NCBI GenBank assembly: GCA_016190025.1
Contig: JACPRG010000134.1
Coordinates: 1 to 32,158, forward strand
Reading direction: 5' to 3'
DNA length: 32,158 nucleotides
From: Candidatus Tectimicrobiota bacterium
GTDB taxonomy: Bacteria > UBA8248 > JACPRG01
The translations under genes and the position numbers were made by a program. The notes below the pieces were generated by a model that worked only from the letters and a program-made list of their open reading frames with translations, was not told where the DNA came from and made no database searches. Shown here in pieces: positions 13,910 to 22,582 of the stretch. The stretch's first letter is position 1. Each line of letters starts with the position of its first letter.

Positions 13910-16087
13910 ATGAGCCGCCCCACCGCTTCCAGTTCCCTCGACGCCCGCGCCCGTTCCAGGGCCGAAGGCGACGCCGGCGACATCCATGCGCCGGAGGTTC
14001 AGGTCGCCGCGGACACCATCGTCCACGCCGCCTTGGAACTGGAGGAGGTGTCCGCCGCCTTTCTCTATCTCCTCTCGGAGGACGGACGCGGGTTGGAGCT
14101 CCGGGGCGCTACGTCCAAGGGCGCCAGCGCTTTGGAGGGACCGAGCCCGTTCCTTCCGCTGGATGAATCCCCGGGCTGGCGGCCCGGCGGCCGGGAGCAG
14201 CCGGTCACGGTCTCCGAGCCGGGGCAGGACGTCCTGTGGTCCCGCCTTTTCCCTGACGTCGAGGGCGACAAACGCGTCTTCGCAACCGTCCCGCTGTCCG
14301 CGACGGAGGGTCTTCTGGGCGTCCTTCTCTGCGTTCTTTCCGGCGACGCCCCCGTTTCGAGCGCCAGCCTCTCCTTTCTCAAGGCCCTCGCCCCGACGTC
14401 CGCCGCCCTGGTGGAGAGCTCCCAGCGACTGGCCCAGGCCCGGCTCCTGCGGCCGATCCCCCAAATCCAGGTCCGCAACGCCCTGGGCATCGAGAAGATC
14501 AGCCGAAAAATCCTGGCGGGCCTGGACGCCGAGAAAGCCCTCTCCCTCATTGTCCGGTCGGCTGCGGGGGCCCTGCCCGGCTGTTTCGTCCACATCCACC
14601 TGCTGGACGACTCGAAAAAGACGCTCCGGCTCGCGGCGGCCCAGACCCTGCGGAAAGATCCCGCCGGCCCCAAGGAGCTCACCCTTCCCATCGACCGGAG
14701 TCCGGCCGGCTGGGTCGTGGCGAAGCGGCAAGCGCTGGTCCTCTCCGCCGAAGATGAAGAGGAGCGCTGGACGCCGGACGACTGGCAACGGCGGGTGGGC
14801 ATCGCCTGGTACGCGGGATTTCCCTTGCTCGGCGACGGGCGGGTGCTGGGCGTTCTGTCTTGCCTGGGAGGGCCTGAGACCTCACTGGGGGAAGGGGAGA
14901 GGGACCTTCTCCAGGGGTACGCCGAACAGGCCTCGCTGGTCCTGCTCCACACCGGCCTGAGACAGGAAGTCCAGACGTACAAGGCCCGCCTCCTCCAGTC
15001 CGAGAGGCACCGGACCCTGAACGCCATGATGAGGGGCGTCGCGCACGACTTCAACAACCTCCTGGGCGTCATTCTGACGAGGGCCCAGCTCCTGATGCTC
15101 AGGACCGAACAGCCGGAGACCCTCAAGGAGCTCGAAAGCATCGAACGGGCCTCCTATCAAGGGGCGATGACCATCCGGCGGATGCTGGAATTCACGAAAA
15201 ACTCCCAGGAGACCGAGTTCGCGCCTCTCGACCTGGCAGCCATGGTCCAGGAGGTCGTGACCCTCACCAAAGGCCGGTGGCACGAGAAACCGGCGAAGCG
15301 GGACGTCCGAATCGACCTGAGATGCGAGATCCCGGACGACCTCCCCCCCGTCCAGATCGACGCGGTGGAAATCCGGGAGGTGCTCGCCGAGTTGATTTAC
15401 AACGCCGTGGACGCTATGCCCCGCGGCGGGAGCCTCTTCATCTCGGCCCAGGTGGAGGGGGAGATGGTCGCGCTGAGGTTCACGGACACAGGGATCGGCA
15501 TAGATGAAGCCGCCCGGGCCCGGATCTTCGAGCCCTACTTCACCACCAAAGGCGGGGAGGGAACGGGCCTCGGCCTCTCGAACGCCCTGTCGATCATCCA
15601 GCGCAACGGCGGCCGCATCGATGTCAAAAGCGTCCCGGGTCAAGGCACAACCGTGTCCATCTATCTCCACCTGGAGCCGTCGCTCCTCCAGAAAGAACTC
15701 CCCTTCCAGGCGAAGAGCCCGACGCGGATCCTCGTGGCGGGCGGGAAAGCCGAGGTTCGAGATCTGCTGGAGCGGGTCCTGCGGATGGACGGCCATGAGG
15801 TGGTGGCGACCGGGGGCGGCCGGGCCGCCCTGGGTCTGCTCCAGCGGGAGCCGGGCGGGTTCGACCTGGTCATGATGGACCAGCGAATGAAGCGCCAACC
15901 GGTCTTCCGCCAGGTCCAGGCCTCTTTTCCCGGGACGCCGGTCGTCTTCTTCTCCGGCTGGGGCCTGTCCAGCGAGGAGGAAGACGCCGCCCTCCCGCGG
16001 GATTCGAACCTCGCGTTGTCCCAGCCCTTCTCCCTCGCGCGGGTCATCGAGACCGTCCGGGAGACCCTCCAGCTCCACGGCCCGTGA
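13910..16087 (+). CDS. Soluble hybrid histidine kinase: two GAF domains, kinase core, degenerate receiver
   Basis: Product of 725 residues without membrane helices, so a cytoplasmic sensor. Two GAF-type sensor domains (about 30-175 and 205-350) precede the dimerisation domain with phospho-acceptor His379 in GVAHDFNNLLGV. The ATPase domain has N box YNAVDAMP (around Asn498), DTGIGI and GTGLGLS (551-557). The C-terminal receiver-like domain (about 605-725) keeps the acceptor Asp657 (DLVMMDQRM) but the acidic metal-binding pair is Gly611-Gly612 (ILVAGGK) and the conserved Lys before PF is Gln705, so it probably cannot be phosphorylated normally. No partner response regulator is adjacent. It stands alone after the polyamine terminator and is convergent with the cysteine synthase gene. 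The signal sensed is unknown. Confidence 0.9.
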   Translation: MSRPTASSSLDARARSRAEGDAGDIHAPEVQVAADTIVHAALELEEVSAAFLYLLSEDGRGLELRGATSKGASALEGPSPFLPLDESPGWRPGGREQPVTVSEPGQDVLWSRLFPDVEGDKRVFATVPLSATEGLLGVLLCVLSGDAPVSSASLSFLKALAPTSAALVESSQRLAQARLLRPIPQIQVRNALGIEKISRKILAGLDAEKALSLIVRSAAGALPGCFVHIHLLDDSKKTLRLAAAQTLRKDPAGPKELTLPIDRSPAGWVVAKRQALVLSAEDEEERWTPDDWQRRVGIAWYAGFPLLGDGRVLGVLSCLGGPETSLGEGERDLLQGYAEQASLVLLHTGLRQEVQTYKARLLQSERHRTLNAMMRGVAHDFNNLLGVILTRAQLLMLRTEQPETLKELESIERASYQGAMTIRRMLEFTKNSQETEFAPLDLAAMVQEVVTLTKGRWHEKPAKRDVRIDLRCEIPDDLPPVQIDAVEIREVLAELIYNAVDAMPRGGSLFISAQVEGEMVALRFTDTGIGIDEAARARIFEPYFTTKGGEGTGLGLSNALSIIQRNGGRIDVKSVPGQGTTVSIYLHLEPSLLQKELPFQAKSPTRILVAGGKAEVRDLLERVLRMDGHEVVATGGGRAALGLLQREPGGFDLVMMDQRMKRQPVFRQVQASFPGTPVVFFSGWGLSSEEEDAALPRDSNLALSQPFSLARVIETVRETLQLHGP

Positions 16088-16165
16088 CCGGGCGCGGCGA
16101 AGGCCGCCACCGCCGCGGGGGGACCGGTCCACCGATCTCCTCCGGGACCGCACAGCCTCAACCCC

Positions 16166-17092
16166 TCAGTTCCAGAGGCGGGTCGAGAAGTAACGCTCTC
16201 CCAGGTCCGGCAGGACGGTGACGACGGTGCCCGCCCCGATCTCCCGGGCGAGGACCTGCGCGCCCGCGAGGAAGGCCCCCGAAGACTGCCCCACAAAGAG
16301 TCCCTCTCGGCTCAGGCGGTGGCAGACCTCGTAGGCGTCGTCGACGCTGACGGTGACGCGCCGGTCCACGACGGCCTCATCGAAGATCTCCGGAGAGATG
16401 TAACCCGGACCGAGGGGCTTCAGGCCCTCGACACCCGGCCATTCTTCCGGCGTCACCAGGACGACCTCGATTGAGGGATCGTGCTCCTTGAGGCGGCGTC
16501 CCACGCCCGTGATGGTGCCCCCGGTGCCGACCCCCGCGACGAAGTGGGTGAGCCGGCCCTCCGTCTGTCGCAAGACCTCCGCCGCCGTGGTGTCGTAGTG
16601 GGCCCGCCAGTTGTACTCGTTCTTGTACTGGTCGGCCAGGAAATACCGATCCGGGTCGGCCTCATAGATGCGGTGCACCTCGCGCAGGGCCTCGTCGTAG
16701 CCCAGGATGGGATCGGTGAACCGCACCTGCGCCCCGTGCGCCAGGATGCGTTTTTTCCGCTCCTCGCTGGCGTTGCCGGGCATCACCAGCAGGACCGGCT
16801 GCTCCAGGATGGCGCCGATCATCGCGTAGGCGATCCCGGCGTTCCCGGAGGTCGAGTCCAGGATGACCTTCTCCGAGGTGAGCTCTCCCGAGGCGATGGC
16901 CTCCAGGAGCATCCGGGCCACCGGCCGGTCTTTGATGGAGCCGCCGGGGTTCAGGTACTCCGCCTTGGCCAGCACCTTGACGGCCGGACACTCTTCCTCG
17001 AACAGCCGAATGGGGATGAGGGGCGTGTTGCCGATCAGCTTCAGCAGGGGATACTGATCGAGCATTTCCCGATAGCCCATGGACAGAGACAC
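16166..17092 (-). CDS. PLP-dependent cysteine synthase family enzyme
   Basis: Beta-replacement enzyme forming cysteine from O-acetylserine (CysK/CysM) or a related substrate. In the 308-residue product the PLP Lys is Lys54 (NPGGSIKDRP), the substrate loop STSGNAGIA starts at 80, the PLP-phosphate loop GTGGTITG is at 189-196, and SSGAF near 265 binds the pyridine nitrogen. The PEEWPGVEGLKPLGPGY stretch resembles CysM/cystathionine-synthase-like members. The GTG at 17092 follows GGGAGAAG; an ATG four codons later is possible. The upstream rhodanese 87 bases away is on the same strand, suggesting a sulfur-assimilation unit in which thiosulfate-derived sulfur could be used (inference). Confidence 0.92.
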   Translation of the reverse strand: MSLSMGYREMLDQYPLLKLIGNTPLIPIRLFEEECPAVKVLAKAEYLNPGGSIKDRPVARMLLEAIASGELTSEKVILDSTSGNAGIAYAMIGAILEQPVLLVMPGNASEERKKRILAHGAQVRFTDPILGYDEALREVHRIYEADPDRYFLADQYKNEYNWRAHYDTTAAEVLRQTEGRLTHFVAGVGTGGTITGVGRRLKEHDPSIEVVLVTPEEWPGVEGLKPLGPGYISPEIFDEAVVDRRVTVSVDDAYEVCHRLSREGLFVGQSSGAFLAGAQVLAREIGAGTVVTVLPDLGERYFSTRLWN

Positions 17093-17179
17093 GAATCTTC
17101 TCCCGACAGAAGCCGCCTCCTCCCCCGCCCCCCCGGGAAGACCCGCGCGCGGGGGCGGAAGCGGGAAGCGATGAGGAAC

Positions 17180-18028
17180 CTACCGCTCGATGGGCACGTC
17201 GACCATGTTCCCCCACTCGGTCCAGGACCCGTCGTAATTGCGGACGCCCTTGTGGCCAAGCAGGTACTTCAGGACAAACCACGTGTGGGACGACCTCTCA
17301 CCGATCCGGCAGTACGCGATGGTCTCCCGGCTGCCGTCGACGCCCTGGCCCCCGTAGAGCGCCCGCAACTCCTCGGCGGACTTGAAGGTCCCGTCCTCCT
17401 GGACGGCCTTGCCCCAGGGGATGTTCTTGGCGCCGGGGATGTGGCCGCCCCGCTGACAGCCCTCCTTGCCCTCCAGCCCCGGAGGGGCGAGGAGCTTGCC
17501 CGAGAACTCATCGGGCGACCGGACGTCCACCAGGTTGACCCCGCCCTTCTGCACGGCCTCGATCACCTGGTCCCGCCTGGCGCGGATCGACTCATCGGGG
17601 TTTTTCGCCTTGTAGAAGGCCGGGGCGACCTTGGGCCGCTCTTGGGTCAGCTCGCGCCCCTCGGCGATCCACTTGACCCGCCCGCCGTCCATCAGCCGCA
17701 CGTCTTTGTGTCCGTGGCGCTTGAGCTGCCAAAGCGCCCAGGCGGCGAACCAGTTGTTGTTGTCTCCGTACACGATGACCTTCGTGTCCGGCGTGATGCC
17801 GCACTGGCCCATCAGCCTTTCCAGGTTCTCCCTGGACACCAGATCCCGCCGCAGCGAGTCCTGAAGCTGCGTCGTCCAGTTGAGGCCGACGGCCCCCGGG
17901 ACGTGACCCTCTTCATACGCCTTCGTATCCACGTCCACTTCAAGGAGGCGCACGTCAGGGTCGTTTCTGTGCTGCGCGACCCAATCGGTGGTGACCAAGA
18001 CTTCCGGATGCGCATATCCCTGCGACAT
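17180..18028 (-). CDS. Thiosulfate sulfurtransferase (tandem rhodanese)
   Basis: Product of 282 residues with two rhodanese domains. The first (about 10-125) is inactive; the second (about 145-280) holds catalytic Cys240 in the loop CRIGERS, the pattern associated with thiosulfate as sulfur donor, in contrast to CG(S/T)GVT of mercaptopyruvate enzymes. AYEEGHVPGAVGLNW and GHIPGAKNIPWG are typical rhodanese signatures. No signal peptide, so cytoplasmic. The ATG at 18028 follows a GAGGGGGG tract. It probably heads an operon with the cysteine synthase, under a promoter about 450 nt upstream. Confidence 0.93.
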   Translation of the reverse strand: MSQGYAHPEVLVTTDWVAQHRNDPDVRLLEVDVDTKAYEEGHVPGAVGLNWTTQLQDSLRRDLVSRENLERLMGQCGITPDTKVIVYGDNNNWFAAWALWQLKRHGHKDVRLMDGGRVKWIAEGRELTQERPKVAPAFYKAKNPDESIRARRDQVIEAVQKGGVNLVDVRSPDEFSGKLLAPPGLEGKEGCQRGGHIPGAKNIPWGKAVQEDGTFKSAEELRALYGGQGVDGSRETIAYCRIGERSSHTWFVLKYLLGHKGVRNYDGSWTEWGNMVDVPIER

Positions 18029-18479
18029 GGCCTACAACCCCCCCTCTCTTCCCAGCATGCGGGGCTGCCGGGTTTCCACAGCCGTCCCCGGAAAACCTGC
18101 AACCGCCACTCATGCGATGACCGCAAACGGAACGTAACACCGGATCTCCCGCTTCATTCCCGAAAATGCCTCCACCCACTCTCGCGAGGGGGGATCGCCG
18201 CCTTCCTAATGGAACAGGAATGGAAAAAAGGAGATACAGCGGGAGGGACTAATTACACGGAGAGGCGAAGGCGAGAAGGACGACGCCCGCACCACCGCAA
18301 TGGGTCCTCACAGGACGGACCCTCCGGGCAAACTCACCCGTCAACGGCGCGCTTTCCTTCAATCCCTCAACCACCTTCGCAGGGACTCCCCAGAGCGGTG
18401 AAAAGACAGCCTTTGCTTCAACCAACGAAGAATTTCGTCTTCTGTCCAGGCCCTGAACGCCCGAACCTCAAAGAGCTAT
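18029..18479 (-). ncRNA. 450-nt leader or small-RNA region upstream of the rhodanese
   Basis: No credible reading frame. On the minus strand, after the promoter at 18486-18514, there are hairpins ACGAA-ATTC-TTCGT (plus coordinates about 18425-18438) and GGGTCC/GGACCC (about 18303-18323). Further down GCGGG and CCCGC arms flank a pyrimidine-rich stretch, followed by CTCCTTTTTTCC near 18225-18236. This could mark the 3' end of a ~250-nt RNA or an attenuator of the sulfur operon. I found no match to SAM, cobalamin or TPP riboswitch cores. Confidence 0.35.
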
Positions 18480-18485
18480 GTTTCT

Positions 18486-18514
18486 ATACTAGGGTCAAGA
18501 GCGGGTTCTGTCAA
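18486..18514 (-). promoter_or_regulatory. Sigma-70 promoter upstream of the rhodanese leader
   Basis: Minus strand TTGACA (18509-18514), 17-base spacer, TAGTAT (18486-18491); an overlapping TATAGA is 3 bases further down. Predicted start near 18479. Between it and the ATPase stop at 18589 there is a small hairpin, GGGCG-AAAC-CGCCC (18576-18589), directly at the stop codon of that upstream gene. Confidence 0.7.
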
Positions 18515-18588
18515 TGGGTCCAAGAGAACGGTTTCCGAAAAGCGCCCCAACACCCTCACCGGGAAGGGGGAAGTTGGGCGGTTTCGCC

Positions 18589-19401
18589 CTACTCCAGGCC
18601 GCCGTGGGCCTGCAAGAGCTCGCGGATCCCCCGCCCCAGCGTCGCAAACCGCGGGTCCTCCATCGTGGACAGACCGCGCGGCCTGGGAAGGTCGATGGAG
18701 ATGTCGGCCCTCAACGTGCCGGGACGCTGGGACATGACCAGGACCCGGTCGGAGAGAAACACCGCCTCGCCGATGCTGTGGGTGATGAACAAGACCGTCT
18801 TGCCGCTGGTCAGCCAGATCCGCTGGAGCTCCTGGTTCATCAGTTCGCGCGTCAGGGCGTCCAGGGCGCCGAAGGGCTCGTCCATCAGGAGAAGGGGCGG
18901 GTCGTGGATCAGGGCGCGGCAGATGGCCGCCCTTTGCTGCATGCCCCCCGAGAGCTCGAAGGGCAGCTTGCCCTCGAAACCCTGAATCCCCACCAGGTCG
19001 ATGAGCTCCTTCGCCCGCCGCCGATATTCGTTCCGGTCCAGGTGGCGCATCTCCACCTGGAGCAGGATGTTGTCCAGGATCGACCGCCAGGGCAGCAGCA
19101 CCGCGCTCTGAAAGACGATCCCCACCTCGGAGGTGGGGCCCTCGACAGGTTTCCCGAAGATGGAGACCTTCCCCTGCGTCGCCGGCAGGAGCCCCGCGAC
19201 AATCCGAAGCAGGGTGCTCTTGCCGCAGCCGCTCGGCCCGACGACGGAGATGAACTCCTTCTCCCGGGCCCGGAGGTTCACGTCCTCCAGGGAGTGGACG
19301 CTCCCGCGCCGGGCGGACCGGTAGACCATTCTGAGATTGCGGACCTCGACGGCCAGGCCGTTCGAGGGGGGAACCCGCGGGGAGGTATTCTGCTCCGACA
19401 T
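18589..19401 (-). CDS. NitT/TauT-family ABC transporter ATPase
   Basis: ATPase subunit (270 residues) of an importer of the SsuB/TauB family: Walker A GPSGCGKST, Q-loop FQSAVLLPW, signature LSGGMQQR, Walker B LLLMDEPFGALDALTRE, switch ITHSIGEAVFLSDRV. Last gene of a permease - binding protein - ATPase run, 143 bases after the binding protein. The ATG at 19401 follows a purine-rich GGAAAAGGCCGA. It is strikingly similar to the plus-strand ATPase at 7546-8316 over the Walker B to C-terminal region, indicating paralogous modules. Confidence 0.93.
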   Translation of the reverse strand: MSEQNTSPRVPPSNGLAVEVRNLRMVYRSARRGSVHSLEDVNLRAREKEFISVVGPSGCGKSTLLRIVAGLLPATQGKVSIFGKPVEGPTSEVGIVFQSAVLLPWRSILDNILLQVEMRHLDRNEYRRRAKELIDLVGIQGFEGKLPFELSGGMQQRAAICRALIHDPPLLLMDEPFGALDALTRELMNQELQRIWLTSGKTVLFITHSIGEAVFLSDRVLVMSQRPGTLRADISIDLPRPRGLSTMEDPRFATLGRGIRELLQAHGGLE

Positions 19402-19544
19402 TCGGCCTTTTCCGGAGACGGACGTCTCAACCGGCGAACGGGCATCCGATCAGACAACCCGCAGGAAGCGGGGGGAACGGCACGGGCCGCTCCCCCCCGC
19501 CCACAGCGACTCAAACCCCTCCTCGGGCGCGCAGCCGCCCTCCC

Positions 19545-20567
19545 TTACGGGATGAGCGCGTTGGTGTAAAGCCGCTCGACGGGCACGTCCCCCTTCACGC
19601 CGGCGTACTTCTTCAGGAGATCGACGGTCTCGACCCAGTCCGGGCGCGCCATCCAGCCCATCGGCTTTCCCTTCGTGGACGGCGAATCCATCAGGCGGAT
19701 CACCTCGTCCAGCTGCTCGCTGAAGACGAAGGACTGCTTCTTCGACTGGGGGAAATACTCGAAGACGACGTTGAGGGCCCCCTTCCGGTCGCGGATGGCG
19801 TCCTCCCAGCCCTTCTTGGCGGCCCGCAGGAACGCGCGAACCCGGTCCGGGTTCTTCTGGACGAGGTCTTCCTGGGTGATGATCCCGTTCGCCAGAAGGT
19901 TGACGCCGTAATCGGAGTACCGCAGGGAGACGGGCTCGATGCCCTGCTTGGCCACGCGGCTTTTCACGATGGGAAGCTGGTTGCTGGTGTAGCCCGTCAT
20001 GGCGTCCACCTTGCCTTCCAGCAGGGCCGGGATCTTGCTGGCGGGGGCGGTGGTGATGAGGGTGAAGGAACCCGGCGGGATGTTGTTCTTCGCCATCAGC
20101 CCCGGCAGGATCTGGGAGGTGGAATCCCCCGCGCTCACGGCGAGCCTCTTCCCCTTCAGGTCGGCCAAGGTCTTGATGCCGCTCTTCGGCAGGGCGATGA
20201 TGGCCATGGGGCTCAACTGCTTCACGGCGAAGATGGCCCGGACGGGGATCCCGCGGATCACCCCCTTGGCCATCGTCCCGAAATCGGCGGAAGCGAACTG
20301 AAACTGCCCGGACCCCACGAACTGGACCGCCTTCACGGAGCCCGCGCCCTGGGAAATCGCGATGTCGAGCCCCTCGCTCTTGAAATAGCCTTTCTTCAGG
20401 GCGACGTAGTAAGGCGCGTGGGTTCCCTTGATCTTCCAGTCCATCGTGACCCTGACCTCTTCCGCCTGCGCAGACGGAACCGGCCCGAAGAACCCGAGGA
20501 CGGCGAGGAGGCCGGCCGCCAATCCCATCCCGGCAGAAACCCCGATCCCGCGACACGCTCTTTCCAT
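19545..20567 (-). CDS. ABC transporter substrate-binding protein, SsuA/THI5-like
   Basis: Periplasmic binding protein of 340 residues. A signal peptide (hydrophobic run ending PVPSAQA, about residue 31) precedes the mature start EEVRVTMDWKIKG and the family motif HAPYYVALKKGYFKSEGLDI, then GQFQFASADFGT and IKTLADLKGKRLAVSAGDS. The opening WKIKGTHAPYY resembles members that bind pyrimidine-type thiamine precursors, but sulfonate, nitrile or aromatic ligands are equally possible. ATG 20567 (MERACRG) was chosen because it follows GGAGGGAG; in-frame upstream codons have none. Coupled in one operon with the permease (97 bases upstream) and the ATPase. Confidence 0.92.
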   Translation of the reverse strand: MERACRGIGVSAGMGLAAGLLAVLGFFGPVPSAQAEEVRVTMDWKIKGTHAPYYVALKKGYFKSEGLDIAISQGAGSVKAVQFVGSGQFQFASADFGTMAKGVIRGIPVRAIFAVKQLSPMAIIALPKSGIKTLADLKGKRLAVSAGDSTSQILPGLMAKNNIPPGSFTLITTAPASKIPALLEGKVDAMTGYTSNQLPIVKSRVAKQGIEPVSLRYSDYGVNLLANGIITQEDLVQKNPDRVRAFLRAAKKGWEDAIRDRKGALNVVFEYFPQSKKQSFVFSEQLDEVIRLMDSPSTKGKPMGWMARPDWVETVDLLKKYAGVKGDVPVERLYTNALIP

Positions 20568-20664
20568 TGCGCTCTCCCTCCTTTGAACATCGTCCCTTCG
20601 CCCGCGATCCCGGGCGTGGGCGTTCTCCCGCAGCGTCTTCCTTCGGGCTCCCAACCAGGCGCCC

Positions 20665-21570
20665 CTAGGCGCTTTCCCGCATCTCCTCCCGCCGCACCGA
20701 GGCGTGCCAGGGGAGGGCCCACTTTTCCAGGCGGATGATCAGCAAATACAACACCAGGCCGACGACGCCCAGGATGACGATGGAGGCGAACAGCAGGTGG
20801 GTCTCCATGTTGCTGTTGGCCTGGATGATGAGGTGTCCGAGACCCTTTTCAGCCCCCACGAACTCGCCGATCACCGCCCCCACGATGGAGAGCGCGGAGG
20901 AGACTTTCAACCCGTCGAACAGGTGGGGAAGCGCCCAGGGGATCCGGATCTTGACGAACTGCTGCCACGTCGTGGCCGACATGGATTTGGCGAGGTCCAG
21001 CACGTCGGTCTCGACGCTCCGCAGACCCCCCGCCATGGCAATCACGATGGGGAAGAAGGAAATCAAAAAGCTCACGAACACCTTCGGGGCGAGACCGAAC
21101 CCCAGCCAGATCACGAAGAGCGGGGCGATGGCGACCTTCGGAAAAGTCTGCGACAGAAGGAGGATCGGCATCAGGGCCTTCTCCACCGTCCGGAACCAGA
21201 CGATCAGAATGGCGCAGGGAACACCCACCAGGATGCTGACAAAGAAGCCGGCCAGGGTCTCGAACACCGTGACGTAACTGTTGGACAAAAGATAGGTCCA
21301 GTTGCCCACCAACTCCTGAAAGACCCCCCACGGGCCCGGGAGCAGATAGTCCCGGACGCCGAACGCCACCTTGACCGCCTGCCACGAGAGAATCAGGAAC
21401 AGGACCGCGCCCGCGGGATAGAGCAGGTCGATCCCCGAGAACCGGCGCCCCCGCTCCGGCGCCTCGTCCAGAACGACCGGGCGGCCGGGGCCGGACGCGC
21501 CCTGGGACGGACGCGGGGCGGCCGGCTCAGAACCCAAGGCGCGAGGGATGGCGGATCTCTCGGAAGACAT
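20665..21570 (-). CDS. ABC transporter permease, SsuC/TauC-like
   Basis: Inner-membrane subunit (301 residues) with a ~50-residue Pro/Ala/Gly-rich cytoplasmic N-terminus, then about six membrane helices starting at LLYPAGAVLFLILSW. The ATPase-coupling EAA loop is visible as DLAKSMSATTWQQFVKIRIP, and GAVIGEFVGAEKGLGHLI is the family hallmark. ATG 21570 follows AGGGGATTTC; a GTG 12 codons earlier is in frame but has no ribosome site. First gene of the importer operon and the only permease of this family in the window, so it could also serve the orphan ATPase/binding-protein pair at 7.5-9.3 kb (inference). Confidence 0.93.
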   Translation of the reverse strand: MSSERSAIPRALGSEPAAPRPSQGASGPGRPVVLDEAPERGRRFSGIDLLYPAGAVLFLILSWQAVKVAFGVRDYLLPGPWGVFQELVGNWTYLLSNSYVTVFETLAGFFVSILVGVPCAILIVWFRTVEKALMPILLLSQTFPKVAIAPLFVIWLGFGLAPKVFVSFLISFFPIVIAMAGGLRSVETDVLDLAKSMSATTWQQFVKIRIPWALPHLFDGLKVSSALSIVGAVIGEFVGAEKGLGHLIIQANSNMETHLLFASIVILGVVGLVLYLLIIRLEKWALPWHASVRREEMRESA

Positions 21571-21613
21571 GAAATCCCCTGTGCTTTTCGGCGATCGCCT
21601 GATCACTCAGGAC

Positions 21614-21641
21614 AGTACACCATCCGAGGGAGAAATTTCAA
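21614..21641 (-). promoter_or_regulatory. Possible promoter of the ABC importer operon
   Basis: Minus strand TTGAAA (21636-21641), 16-base spacer, TGTACT (21614-21619), 44 bases before the permease start. Both boxes match only partly. Confidence 0.4.
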
Positions 21642-21726
21642 ATGATCGGGAAGTTTTTCATCCCCCACGACCGCAGAGAACCCCTCTCGACGCGCCCCGG
21701 ACAGCCGGTCTTCCAGCCGCGAAAGG

Positions 21727-22563
21727 TCAGCCGCCGTCCGCAAGCCCTTCCGGGGGCTCCGCGTCGCCCCCTGGAAGACCCCCCCGCAGGTAGGCCATCC
21801 AATAGACGCCCGCCACCAAAAGGGTCCCCCCGATCACGTTCCCGGCCGTCACGGCCGCCAGGTTCCGGACCGACCCGAGCCAAAGGGAGGAGCCCCCGAA
21901 ACCGTCCAGGGCAATGGCGTAGGGGAGAAAAAACATGTTGGCGATGGAGTGTTCGAAGCCGACCGTTACGAACGCGCTGATGGGAAAAACGATGGCCAGG
22001 ATCTTGTCGGTGACGCCCCGGCCCCCCATCGCCAGCCAGACGGACAGGCACACCAGGGTGTTGCAAAGGACCCCCAGGGCCAGGGCCTCCCAAAACCCGA
22101 GAGACGCCTTCTGGCGCCCGATGGCGAGAACGGTCTGTCCTACCGCCCCGCCCCCGAAACGGTGGACGCCCCCGATCCCGACCAGGGCCACCGTCCCCAG
22201 GGCCCCGACAACGTTGCCGAAATAGACCAGCACCCAGTTGCGAAGGACCTCCCCCGTGGAAACCTTGCGGGAGGCCCAGGCCATGGCGATGAGGTTGTTG
22301 CCCGTAAAGAGCTCCGCCCCACCCACCACGACCAGGATCAGCCCCAGGCTGAACGCCACTCCTCCCAGGAGGCGGTTCACCCCGAAGCCGAGGGCGGAGT
22401 CCGTCACGACCACCATGAAGAAGATCGCGCCCAGGGAGATGAAGGCCCCCGCCAGGACGGCCAGCACCAGGACCGTCAGCGTGTCGCACCGGGCCTTGGT
22501 CACGCCCAGCGTCTCGACCTTCCGGGCGATCTCTTGCGGCGAATAGGCGTCGATTTCGATCAT
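21727..22563 (-). CDS. Formate/nitrite transporter family channel
   Basis: Pentameric inner-membrane channel for small monovalent anions (formate, nitrite, hydrosulfide). The 278-residue product has six hydrophobic segments; GGAELFTGNN (81-90) is the broken-helix FNT signature and GFEHSIANMFFLP (202-214) holds the central pore His205. The C-terminus is a short Gly/Pro/Glu-rich tail. ATG 22563 lies 19 bases after the DUF309 gene. Residues alone do not separate FocA, NirC or HSC subtypes, and no formate or nitrite enzyme gene is nearby. Confidence 0.92.
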   Translation of the reverse strand: MIEIDAYSPQEIARKVETLGVTKARCDTLTVLVLAVLAGAFISLGAIFFMVVVTDSALGFGVNRLLGGVAFSLGLILVVVGGAELFTGNNLIAMAWASRKVSTGEVLRNWVLVYFGNVVGALGTVALVGIGGVHRFGGGAVGQTVLAIGRQKASLGFWEALALGVLCNTLVCLSVWLAMGGRGVTDKILAIVFPISAFVTVGFEHSIANMFFLPYAIALDGFGGSSLWLGSVRNLAAVTAGNVIGGTLLVAGVYWMAYLRGGLPGGDAEPPEGLADGG

Positions 22564-22582
22564 GGTCGCGGGTCCCGGCGAC

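Noticed and set aside
12890..14788. 632-codon minus-strand frame
   Set aside because: Antisense to speB and the histidine kinase; no conserved motifs.
16001..16012. GATTCGAACC, resembling a tRNA T-loop on the minus strand
   Set aside because: It lies inside the histidine kinase coding sequence and no acceptor or anticodon stem can be built around it.
16481..18985. 834-codon plus-strand frame
   Set aside because: It runs antisense across cysteine synthase, rhodanese, the non-coding leader and part of an ABC ATPase; no ribosome site or recognisable domain.
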